A stretch of 64,000 nt of DNA from Lucifuga dentata (Eukaryota; Chordata; Actinopteri; Ophidiiformes; Bythitidae): NCBI GenBank assembly GCA_014773175.1, contig VXCM01000116.1:186001-250000 (forward strand). The letters are read 5' to 3'. The position numbers and the translations under genes were made by a program. Of this stretch, positions 13,401 to 25,400 are shown in pieces. Position 1 is the first letter of the stretch. Every line of letters begins with the position of its first letter. Below the pieces are notes generated by a model. That model saw only the letters and a list, made by a program, of their open reading frames with translations, had not been told where the DNA came from and ran no database searches.

Positions 13401-16400
13401 GTCCAATGGAGCCAATGTGATTGGCTATGCTGTGTGCACAAAGGGACAAAAGGTATCAAATACCAGAAAAGGCAATTTAAAACAAAAAAATGTGAAAACT
13501 ATCACTTTTGCTGTCTTCCATGAATAGTGCTCTATTGCCATCTCCTGGAGGAATGATATAAAACTAGAATTCAGCCCACGGTCACAATTATGTAAGGCAT
13601 AAATTAGCAAAGAGGCCTGTAAGTTCTCCATGTTGCCGTGTCATGATAACATCCACAGAGAGATGCTGTTTTTGCTGTGTGCATGTGTAGCCATCCTCTC
13701 TAATTTCATTTAGTCTAATTGAGAAACCAGAATTCTCAACCAACAACTATTCTCCAGCTGGCCTGAAGTGGGTACTCAAATTAAATCATGCTTACATTTT
13801 ACTGTAACGTTGTGTTGCTTCCTCACCTACAAATCTCTATTTTTAATAAAACAGATATTTCTCTAAATCCAGCACACAGATAGATGTTGTATGAACGGTA
13901 GGCGCTTGTACATGCTGCCGCTCTGAATTACCCTCTGATGAAGACTTTGTGGTTCCTGTGTGAATGCAGATAGCAGAGGTCTTGTACCCTACGGCAGATT
14001 ATGTGACTGTGGAGTTAAACAGGATTCGCTGTCTGGAGGCCCAGGAAGTCATTGTAAGGACGTTATCAACACAAGGAGAGTCTCAGGACTCGGCCGCGGC
14101 CATCATCCCGCACAATCTCTTGGGCTCTCCACGCCTCTCTCGCCGTACCACTNTCGGCCGCGGCCATCATCCCGCACAATCTCTTGGGCTCTCCACGCCT
14201 CTCTCGCCGTACCACTGCACCCTCCCACCCTATGCCCCACTCAATACACTCACAGACCCATCCTCCTTACCCATCCACATACCCCCCAAACCACCCACAG
14301 CTCCAGGTCCAACCTCTGCCTCGAGCCCAGCCTCACACACTGCCCCACTCACAGCCTCATTCACAGCCCATCCACCACCCTCCTCATCCCCAGCCTCATT
14401 TCCAGCGCCATCCCATGCCTCAATCCAAACCCCTATTAAGTGCCAGAGAGCCAGAAACCAAAGAGCACGAGGTGGGCCTGCGGTCAGGCCAGCCCTGGGA
14501 GCGAGCTCCCTCTCCGCTGCCTCCAATGCACGGATCCAACTTGGAGCCGCCACACTTCCAGCCACGGCGTTCACCCTCTCCTCAGAGGATCCTGCCACAG
14601 CCTCAGGGAGTCCCCATCCCCAACACAATCGCCAAGGCCATGGCCAGGGAAGCTGCTCAGAGAGTGTTCGCTGAAGGAAACCGGGTGTGTGAGGACTTGT
14701 TGTTCTTACTTATTAGCAGGATATCTCGAAAAGTTAAAAGGGCGAGTTTGGATGAAATTTGAGGGATTTGAGGGAGATAATAATGTCGAGAGGAGGAAGT
14801 GGAGGTGATCCAGATTATATTCTGGATACATAAGGTTTTAGCCTATAAAATCAATGTTAATGGGCCAATGTAAATATTACTAAAATTTAGCAGGAATGAT
14901 GTAAAAACCGTTGTAAACAGATTTTGACATTGAAAATTTGATTTGCTAACATGAAATGTGAAAACGTGATAAAATGTTTGTCATAAATATGGATATTTTT
15001 TGGGTTGAGGCTTTTACAGTGAGGTTTTTGTTACCGAGGATTTTGTTGGCCTTGGGAGGTATGCAGAGTGCCTTCCTGTCTTGACATGTCATAGATATAA
15101 TACTGAGCCTGAAAATAATTGTGAAACTGCTTTGGAAAAAAAAAAATGGAAAATTTGAAATAATTTTTCACTAAATGTGAATTTTTACTATTTAAAATGA
15201 TATTAGTTCTCTTCTAACAATTCATTCTGTCTTATGTTAGGCGGAGAAAAGGAACATCTTCAGTGAGCGGGGTAACGCCTTGCATCCGGTCAACTCTGAT
15301 GAAGAGGAGGATGGCTATGATTCTCCTCACGCAAGGAGGAGAGGAGCCTCGGTGGATGAATTCCTCAGAGGCTCAGAGCTGGGCAGACAGGTACTTTACA
15401 GGAGAAACACACAGAGCTCAGGAAATCAAATCCTATCACACTGAAGTCCTCCTTAAAGGACCACGCCACCCATTTTGCATGTTTGAGCCTATTATATTCA
15501 ATTTTCATACACGTAACGTTACTGACAGTCATTTCCCAAAGCATCCTGCTAGAACAGTGAATTAAAAAAAATGTTTTTCCTACCTTCCAGACCGCCATCG
15601 GTTTCAGTTCATTCTGATACGCTACTAAAATCAACTTGTTTATACTTGAAACATTCTTGGGATAGGTAATCCATTACCGTCAACAACACCTGCATTCAGG
15701 TTTTGTTTTTTTTTTGNCTTGGGATAGGTAATCCATTACCGTCAACAACACCTGCATTCAGGTTTTGTTTTTTTTTTGTTTCATAATTTTAGTGTTTAAG
15801 CGCAATAAAAAGTGCAGAGTGAATGTATGACTCCACTGGGGAATATAGTCCCAAAAGAAGACCTGTGTTTATTGAAAAATTTAAACGACCATGACGTCAT
15901 AAGGCTGTGTAATTATTAGCAGGTGAAACATCGATTTAAGGTGGGCGTATTGCTTGAATATTTGATTTTGAAAGATTAAGAGATTTTGCAAAATATCAGG
16001 AAAGCTGAAATACGGTTTTATCTTTGGGAAATGATTGTCAGTAACGTTACATGTATGAAAATTAAATATATTAGGCTCAAATATGCAAAATGCATGGTAT
16101 AGTCCTTTAATGCTTTTATCTCCATCAATAACTAAGAGTTTTATTTTGTTAAATCTTAGGCAGTAGATTTTTTTTCTAATTGTTTCCTTTTTGATAAGAA
16201 CACAGTAGGTTTCTGTTGACATAATTTTAATAATGTTGTTAGAGCTACAGACCGCTTTGTGTTGGCCTGAAATCAGAGCCTGGTGTCTTTTTGCAAACAT
16301 TTTGGTGCTTTTCCATCTAACCAAGCAAGAACAAGGAACTTATGAAATACTACTTTAAAACAAACCATACCTTGTTTGTGTTTTATTCTCTCTCTCTCAA

Positions 16401-19400
16401 TTTCCCTCAGCACCATCATCACCACTACAGCCACAGTGAGGAGTACCACACTGAGAGCAGTCGAGGTTCCGACCTGTCTGACATAATGGAGGAAGACGAG
16501 GAGGATCTTTACTCAGAGATGCAGCTGGAGGAAGGCCGCAGGCGCAGTATCAACTCTCACAACACTCTGAAGGTACCTGTTGCACACCTCTGATCCGTAG
16601 TTGCCGGGGAGGATAGAGGAAGCTGGGTGGGTGTGCGTGGGTGTGGGGTCGTGAGGTTCTTGCTATTTCTCACAGGCTCTACAAACCAGGCCCATCGTGC
16701 CTTTGCTTGGCTGAGCTCCCCCCTTGTGCTTCCTGATTCAGACCCCATCCCCAGTCTTCCACCCCTACCCTCCCAGCACGGCTTTTTTCATTCTAGGCTG
16801 AGCTTATGGGAATGGCTGTGTGTATGTATAGAATCTGTACAGCATGTAAGAGGAGAGGCTGTAATCTAAATGGTTTGCATTGCATTTTGATGTACTTTAT
16901 ATCGCACTGAACAAGTGTTAGAAGTGCAAAAGTCAGATATTATAAGAACTCGTGTAGAATGTATTGTTGAATTGCAGAATGTACTGTAGCAAAGGATCAT
17001 GGCATATCAAGTGCATACGGGAATCTCATTTAAGTGAGTACTTAAATGAAAATGTTCATATTCGGTTATGTCTGTCTCATGTCCTAATGTTTATTTTATC
17101 TATTGTCAATGTAGCTGTTAACCCTTGTCTTCATTTGGCGTGTCAGTGGGTATGTGTGGATGTTTGGCCAATCTGCCACTGCAACAAACAAGCACTGATT
17201 AGGATTATTATGTTTTGAGAATGAAAGGTATCGGCTGATTGGTTCTCTGATTTGACCATGAACCAACACTTGAGAAGATTTGCTATGCGTTGTCCCTGCT
17301 TTTGTGGTGTTCAAAAACGGTATTCATTGGTGCATTGATACATCAATGCATCTCCACTTTATTAATCACTTTTGTACATTATCCACCCCGTTATATTTCT
17401 ACAAAACATCTACATGTAAATGTGTGTTCACAATAGAAAAATTATTTTGGCTAATGACTACTTTTATTGAAAGAAATTCAGCTTTAATATTGTTAAAGGT
17501 GAATTAGTTAAGGATGAATTCTAAAATCTGACTAGCTTGTTTTTCTATGAGCACAAAGATGAAAATTGTGTACATGTTGTGTTATATTTCAAAACTTATT
17601 AAGCTTGTCCCAGTATGTCCTATTAGTTGGTTCATGTCTTCATTCGGCTTCACATTGTTCATTTTTTTTATTTATGAATGTGTTGATGACTTCATCCTCT
17701 GGTGTTTTTTTTTTTTTAAATCCCTCACCAGCAGCGCTCTGCCTATTGCTTATTTTTGTTTGGGTATTTGTCATTTCTCACTAACCATCTTTTGTTTTGA
17801 CTCTAGTGCATATGTTTTCTTTTCCACAATTAATCTCCATCAAATTTGGTTTAACAGTTCAACACTCCATATTTCAGCCTTCACAGATTCCTGTTCAGAG
17901 CATGCCATTTCCTCCTCATGGAATGAGACTGCATGTCTTACTACATTGCCACAAATAACTAATTCTGTCTTTATTTTGTCTTCCCCCCCATTTTTTATTT
18001 ACGCACTGTGTTCTTTCCTGCCTGTTCTAAAACCTTCAAAAACTTTCCACCCCCAAAAACAAATTTAAATTGCACCTTTCGAATTGAACTGAATCTAACT
18101 GAATCGTGAAACGTGGATCGTTGTCTCCTGGGCCGTGACTGAAGGCATATTACAAACGTCAGGATCTAGCTGAGGAGAGGGACTGCTGGGACTTGCAGAG
18201 GGAGGTGGTGAAGCAGAAGTCGCTCCGCAGTAAGCGCCTCCACAGCATCCCTGAGGTGGCCGAGGAGGAGACGGACAGCATGGACAGCTCGGGCCAGCGT
18301 CTCTCCTTTGAACAGGGTGGGCGACCAGGAACGCCACACACTCAGCGGAGAAACCCCTGCATTTACGAGGACACCCACATGCATACCCACCTCACCCCGA
18401 GCAAGAACTCTCGCCACCTGCAGCGCCAACGTTCCTCCCCTCGCTTCACCGATAGCCGCTACTACTACAACATGGAGGACCGCAGCCTGGGACGACCAAA
18501 CCGCCAAAATACCAAGAGCCCTGACAGCGGTTTGGACTGCGGCAGTGAGGAAGAAGGCTCTCTGGGTCACCGAGGGTACTACGCTCACGGGAGTCCCGTG
18601 AGGGGACCCGTTCGCATCATCCACTGTGAAGGACCAGTGGAACGGCGAGCCTTGGCCATGGGTCGTAAAAGAACACTGACTCGTCAATGCAGCGTGGACG
18701 AGGACATATGCGATGTGCCGATGTCTGCAGCCAAGTCTGTACACACAGGTGACTTTAGGAGCAGGGAGCGCTTTGGGCCCAGTCGCGAGGCAGGGCTCCG
18801 AAACTACTCCAGGGAGGGGGCCCTGAGCGAGAGCAGGCTGAACGAGCTGGACAGGGTCTTTTACAGTCCCCACAGAGAGGCTAGAACCCAGTCTTTGTCC
18901 AGACTCAACCGGGACCAGCCGCTGGTGTGTGATTCAGACTTTATGCTGTACATTCCATCAGCAAACAGCAGCCATTCTATTTTCTTAATGTCTGTTTTTC
19001 TTTATGAGTATACCCGTTTACTTTCATTTGGCATTTTTTTCCTTTTTTTTTTGACAGTCTACATGTACATGGTTAGTCTAATTTGATGCTTTATTTTGTG
19101 TGAATTTGCTTGTAGTAAAAAATGGATTTTAAAGTCAAGCTTTTGCTTACCTAAAGGCCATTTAACAAAGTTTTGATTTCTCATGTCTTTGAGGGGAAAG
19201 TTTCTATCATAAGGAAAGCGGCAGGTCGGCTACAGCTGTTTGTGTGCGATGCACGGGGATGTGCTGCTCCTGTCTTCCCCTGGCTTTGCCTTCTGTCTGC
19301 CAGCCATAGGCCTGACATGTCACTTTTCATGTCTAGCCTTCTAGAACTGCAACCTTATTGCTCCACCTGGTGTTCGGAGCTTTCCAGCATGTTCTGCCTT

Positions 19401-22400
19401 GCATCCAAAAATGGCAGATCAAATGTTTTACCGCCTGCGTTAGTTCATTTAGGTTGCTTTCACATGATAAGTGGTATTTGTGCTGCGGAGAACCATCTGG
19501 TCACTGCCGATGCCTTGGTCAAGCAGATGAAACGGAAGGTAGCCAAAATGATCATAGTTATACGCCAGTTCACAAACCTGGAAGCCACGTCTGACTGCCG
19601 ACATCTCGCCGTGCAATCTCCTTTCTGCCCAGGTCATGGTAGGATTTTAAAGTTGTGTTGTACAACTCTGGAAATTGCTCTCCATTGTTGTGTCGCTTCT
19701 GCTTATGTTGGAAAGAGGGGTCAAAGTTGAATGTGGTTGAAGCACCGAGCGCTGCGTGTCGCTTAAGGATGTCGTCACGAGGTTAGAAGGCACCAATAAG
19801 GAACGTCCAGCTCTGTGCATCGCTCAGAGCTTATCATGTGAAAGCAGCTTTAGCGTTTCAGCACATTCGTATCATAAATTCACTTTTCTTTCTGTTGTTC
19901 CAGCAAGAACTTCTCTTCTCTTGTTCATTTCTTATAAAGTACGTTAAGTCTTTTAAACTGTTGTAATAGTAAGTCCTGGCTGACGCTGTAATAGCTTTGC
20001 ACAGCTAACCATGTATTGCTCCATTCTCTGTTTTCTCTGTCTCTCTTTCTCTCTCTCCATCATTTCTGTTCTCACATGTAGTCATTTGCTTACTTTCTCA
20101 TCACGGAGCTGACATGCACAGAACAAAACAACCAGAACAAATGGTCTTTAGCTAAACGTCCGACCCATTTGAACCCTCAGTCCACGTTGTGTTGGGGGTT
20201 CATTTGATTTACTTGTGTTAATGGTTTGTTAATTTATTGGGTGTTTGTTTTATGGGTTTTTAACTCTTTATTTTGCCCCTCCCTAAGGACAAATGGAAGC
20301 CACATCATTTGCTCTTAGGTTTTTCAGTTGTTTGGATTTTGGGCTTCTTTTAAAAATGGGTTTAAATTGATGTTCTTAAAATGTTTTAAACAAAACTGTT
20401 TTCTTCTTACCTAATGTCTATCCTTTTTCTTTTTTACTCTAAAGATAATTGGGAACTCGACACCCCATGGACGCTCGTCTGATCGCCTGGACATCTCAGG
20501 GAGGAGGCCGGTTCACATCGGCACCCCCCCTCAGCGACGGGCCATCCCATCCATTGGTTAGTGAGGTCACCACATGAGGAGACGCCTCATCCCACCTGCA
20601 GGGCCACTGATGTTTGTGCTATTTATACCATGTGTTTCCCTTACCTATGTGAGCCGAGCTGTACATCTCTCCCATAGACCCTTTTGTGGGGTTTTTGTAA
20701 ACCCTGTAGTTGCTCCATCCCTCATAAGCTGGATTCGCCAAAGGTTCACATGCAGTTTTGCAGGAAAGTATCCCAGCTAAACTTGCTATGGCTGTTTACT
20801 GTGGCTAACTTTTTTATGTAACCACTCAATCTGACCTTCCTACAACAGTGCAAGCATTGCTGTTTTACACCCAAGTGACTCCAGAGTGAAACCTGTTGCC
20901 TTGTACATCCCCCATCTCAGGGCAAACTCATCACCCTACTGTCTCAGCATGATTGAATGGGCCATGGGGTAGAGCAGAGTGTGTGTGCGGGGGATCTCTG
21001 ACCGTAACGTTGTGATTGGTGTCTCCTGTAGAGATCACCATGGACAGTAACAGTGAGGGGAGTGAGGGGAACCTCTCACCTGACGAGGATGTTTACTATG
21101 GCAGGGTAGCTCCGCGCAGGATATGGCGATCTTTGTCCTCAGAGCATCAATATGGTATGTGGTGCAGCTTCTCTCCAAGATGACAATTCACCTTGACAAT
21201 GACAGCAAAAGGAAAAGGAATCATTCTGTATACATGTAGTGATGTTATCAGTGAATGGTGGTTTTTGTTCTGTATGGATAGTTAGTGTATTTCTTCAGTT
21301 CAGTTTAGCTGATTAAGCTGACGTGGAAGACAAGACTAGCCACTTTTCCCATTGCTGGAGAATGAAAATCCCTTCCCTCTATGTCCACCTTCAACCCCAG
21401 AAACCCCAACCCACCCACTCTTCCCATGACTTTCCATATCCATGCCGTTCCTCCACGCCACCCCACCCTCCTCTTCCCCCAGCTTCTCCTTTTCCTCCTG
21501 CCTTTATTGGCCAGCAGCCCCTTTTCGATATTAATTTTGCACGACTTCTTCACAATACATAAAAGAAGGAAAGAGACATTACTGGATGAGTTAATGCATC
21601 CTTGCCTTATCATTCTGGTCCACATTCATAAGCCAATAACATCTGCAAGAACGCATATTTCAACTGCTTTCGCATTGGTTGCAGTTGACATTCAGGCTGA
21701 CAGTTCCACCATTGGAACATTTACTTTGACATGGTGATCCATGAGAAGCACGAGCTGCTGCTATCACGTTCATCCCCTCCCCCTNCCCCCCCTCCCCGTC
21801 CCCGATAACTGCGTTGCCAGGAACTGCTGGGGCATTCAGTGTGTTATCTCCCTCAGGGAAAATGCCTCATCTGTCCTTTCTGATGCACACTGTTTCCAGA
21901 TGTGGACAAAGCATGACATTACCCCTTCTGCACTGATGCTGGAATGCACACGTCCTCACGCTCCATCCAGGAAAGCATGCGTGTTTATCAGCCTCTGTGA
22001 GATAAGGCAGTGAAACAGCAATGATTAACAGTGTAGTGTTACATGTTACCTCCATTCTCTTGATGTGCAGTCTTTTTAGTTTCCCCTGCACCCAAAAACT
22101 GCTTGACGTGTTTGTTTGTGCTGTAGTGTGTTCTATGACTTTGTGTGTCACGCCAGTAATCACGTATGTGTGAACGAAGAATGCTTAATTGCTGCTTCTT
22201 TATCGAGCCTCTGCAGTACTGCTTTACTGTAAAAAGCTCTTTGCTATTAGTGGGAGCACAATTTGAGTGAATTTGAAAGTGAAGCGGATTAAAACCAATA
22301 GCATAATTATCGCCTCCAATTTCTGGCTCTTTTTTCACACATGCGTCTCGTCATCGTCTCCCCTGTCAGCTCTAACAAAGAGACATCTTCTGCTCTCATT

Positions 22401-25400
22401 GCCTCTGCAGCCAGCGTGGCTGTATAAGGCTGGTAGTAGCAGCAGAGGCCTCCTCTATGTTTCAGACGGCTACGGCGGACGCAGGCGGGGGCGGCGCTCT
22501 CCAGATTACTATGAGGAATCAGAACTGGATGACCTGACCCGTGTGTTTGTGGCTCTGTTTGACTACGACCCCATGTCCATGTCCCCCAACCCCGATGCTG
22601 CTGATGAGGAGCTGCCTTTCAAGGAGGGACAGATTCTCAAGGTGGGTGGTTTGACTTCCAGATGTTTGACACCAACTAAAAACTTTTTTAAAGGACCATA
22701 CTACCCATTTTGCATGTTTGAGCCTAATATATTCAATTTTCTTTTTTTTTTTAAATTCTCTTTTTTTTATTGAAAGATAACCAAATGTCCACCGAACACT
22801 GCATTGTCTCTTGTACATTTTTCTTAATATATTCAATTTTTGTACACGTAAGGTTACTGACAATAATTTCCCAAAGCATACTACTGGAACAGTCAATTAA
22901 AAATATTTTTCCTACCTTCCAGACTGCCATTAATGTCACTTCATTGTCTTAGTACACTATTAAAATCAACGTGTTGATACTTGAAACGTTCTTGGGATAG
23001 GTAATAATCCATCATTGCAAACAAGACGTGTATTCAGGTTTTTTTTTTATTTTTTTTTTAGAAGTTACTGTACATAATTTTAGCATTTAAGCACAATAAA
23101 AAGCATGGAGTAAATGTATGTCTCCACCATGGAATACAGTCCCAAAAGAAGGCCTGTGTTTATGGAAATATTTAAACGACCTTGACTTCTTAAGGCTGCG
23201 TAAGAGTTAGCAGGCGAAACATGGATTTTTAAGGTGGGTGTATCACTTAAATATTTGATTTTGAAAGATTAAGAGGTTTTGCAAAATATCAACAAAGCTG
23301 AAATGCAATTTTATCCTTTGGGAAATGACTGTCAGTAACATAACATGTATGAAAATTGAATATATTAGGCTCAAACATGCAAAATGGGTGGTATAGTCTT
23401 TTAATAAAAAAACTGAAAGTCAGCTTTCTGATCTGGCTTTTCTTTTTTGTATAAATTATGTCATGCTTAAATTTTGTAGAAATGTTTTTATGGAACTGAT
23501 CCTGTCTGTTTTGATCCTTGCTGTATTTGCTTCTCACAGCTTGTACTGTTGACAGAGTAGAAATCTTTGCTCATTCTAGTACTCCGGCACCGATTAAGAG
23601 CTTTAGCTAAATGCTTGAGATTTATTTTTTCATTGCGCAGTAGTAATCATTGTTTTAGTCCTATTAAGAGCAAAAAGATGAATCTAATGAATTCCTGTCT
23701 TCTCCCTACACTTTGTTCCTTAGGTGTTTGGGAATAAAGACACGGATGGATTCTACAAGGCACAGATCCGTGACCGAGTGGGTCTTATCCCCTGTAACAT
23801 GGTGTCTGAAATCCAAACAGAGGATGATGACATGATGGCCCAGCTTCTCAAACAGGGATTCCTCCCACTCAACACTCCTGTGGAGAAGTTAGGTAAGAAC
23901 ATTTTTCCTACTCTACCTTGGCTTTTCCTTTCTCATGTTCTGCGTCTAGCGTTCCAGCTTTACGCTCTGACGTTTCTCACGTCTCTTTACTCTTCCCACA
24001 TTTTCCTGCTTTCCTGTGAAGTGAACTGCGACCGTTTCAAAGATGGCCGCTCAATAAATCGCAGGTCCAGAAAGTCCAAGAGAGGTCTGTGTCCAGGAGA
24101 TGCTTTTCTGCTCTCTGCTGTCTTTGCTATTTTTTTCAATCTTCAGATTTATTTATCTATAAAATGCTTGTTGTTGCTTATTATAATTATTTCCTCTTAA
24201 TATGTTGTCACTGCCTTAATATAGGAAGTTTACCTGACAAGACAGATGATCTTAAAGGACCATACCAGTGGTTTTTGCATGTTTGAGTCCAACAAATACT
24301 ACCCGTATACACGCTAAGTTGCTGTCAACCATTTTCCAGAAACATAAAACCATATTTTATGTTTCATGTTATTTTTCCATATCCCCTAATCTTTCAAAAT
24401 CAAATGTTCAGGTGATAGAGCCATTTTAAAATTCAATGTTTCATCTGCTTTTAATTTCTTGGTAAAAGCTATCTTCTTCTGCGACTTTGTTCTCTGACAG
24501 AGACGTGCATTTTCTTCCATGCAGCTCCATGTTGGATTGGTTAAGAGACAAAAAATTTAACAGATGTCGGGTTTGCTGTGATGGATTACATATCTCAAGC
24601 ATGTTTCAAGTCTCTACTAGTTGATTTTTATAGCAAACTGGATTTAATAGAAACCCATGCATTCAATTCAATCCTTACCGCTTCTGTCGAAAGTTTTGGA
24701 AAATGGTTGACAGTAATGTAACGTGTGTGTTGTATATATTGGGCGCAAATATGCAAAATCACCGGTACGGTCCTTGCTATGCACATCATTAATTATCACA
24801 TACTTAAGTGTTTATATTGTTCCCATCGTTTACTCTTTCCTGTCTTTGTCTTTTATTATTTCTCTCTTCACAGAAAGGAACCGGCGGAGTGGGCGTCAGT
24901 ACTCGATGTCAACGCGCAGGATGGTGGCCCTGTACGACTACGACCCCAGAGAGAGCTCCCCAAACGTTGACGTAGAGGTACCGTCCTCCTACAACTCCAC
25001 CTCTACGTTTTTATTTTGATCATTCTCACCACCCTTATGTAACAACTGAATATAACAGTTAAAGGTTATAGGAAATGTGAGGTACATAAGCAGTTGTAAT
25101 AAAGTCACGGCTAATGAAGGTGGGAGGCGCTGTTGTATTACTTTAGAAAAGTGGGAAAGAAGCACATGGATGTTTAATAAGAGGTTATGTCAGTCCAATG
25201 CTAATTGTTACACACAATTTTTATGATTTATTCATTCATAAATTAGTGGGCAGATATTATAGGGCCTTTCTACCAACAAAGAACGTTTCCATTCTCGTTC
25301 GCGAATGTCATTTGGAACCGTTCCAAGCATTTCGACCAAAAATAAACTGATTCAGAACCAAAAAAGTTGATTCCTGTTAAGAACCAGAAAATAGCGGAAC

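Noticed and set aside
19173..19730. 185-codon open frame in a RIMBP2 intron
   Set aside because: It overlaps a TTA-flanked MITE, has no recognisable protein and no splice support.
22412..22465. Alternative upstream acceptor (ctctgcag) for the SH3-2 exon
   Set aside because: In the required phase it runs into TAA (…GTATAA) before the exon proper; the acceptor at 22465 fits frame and family.
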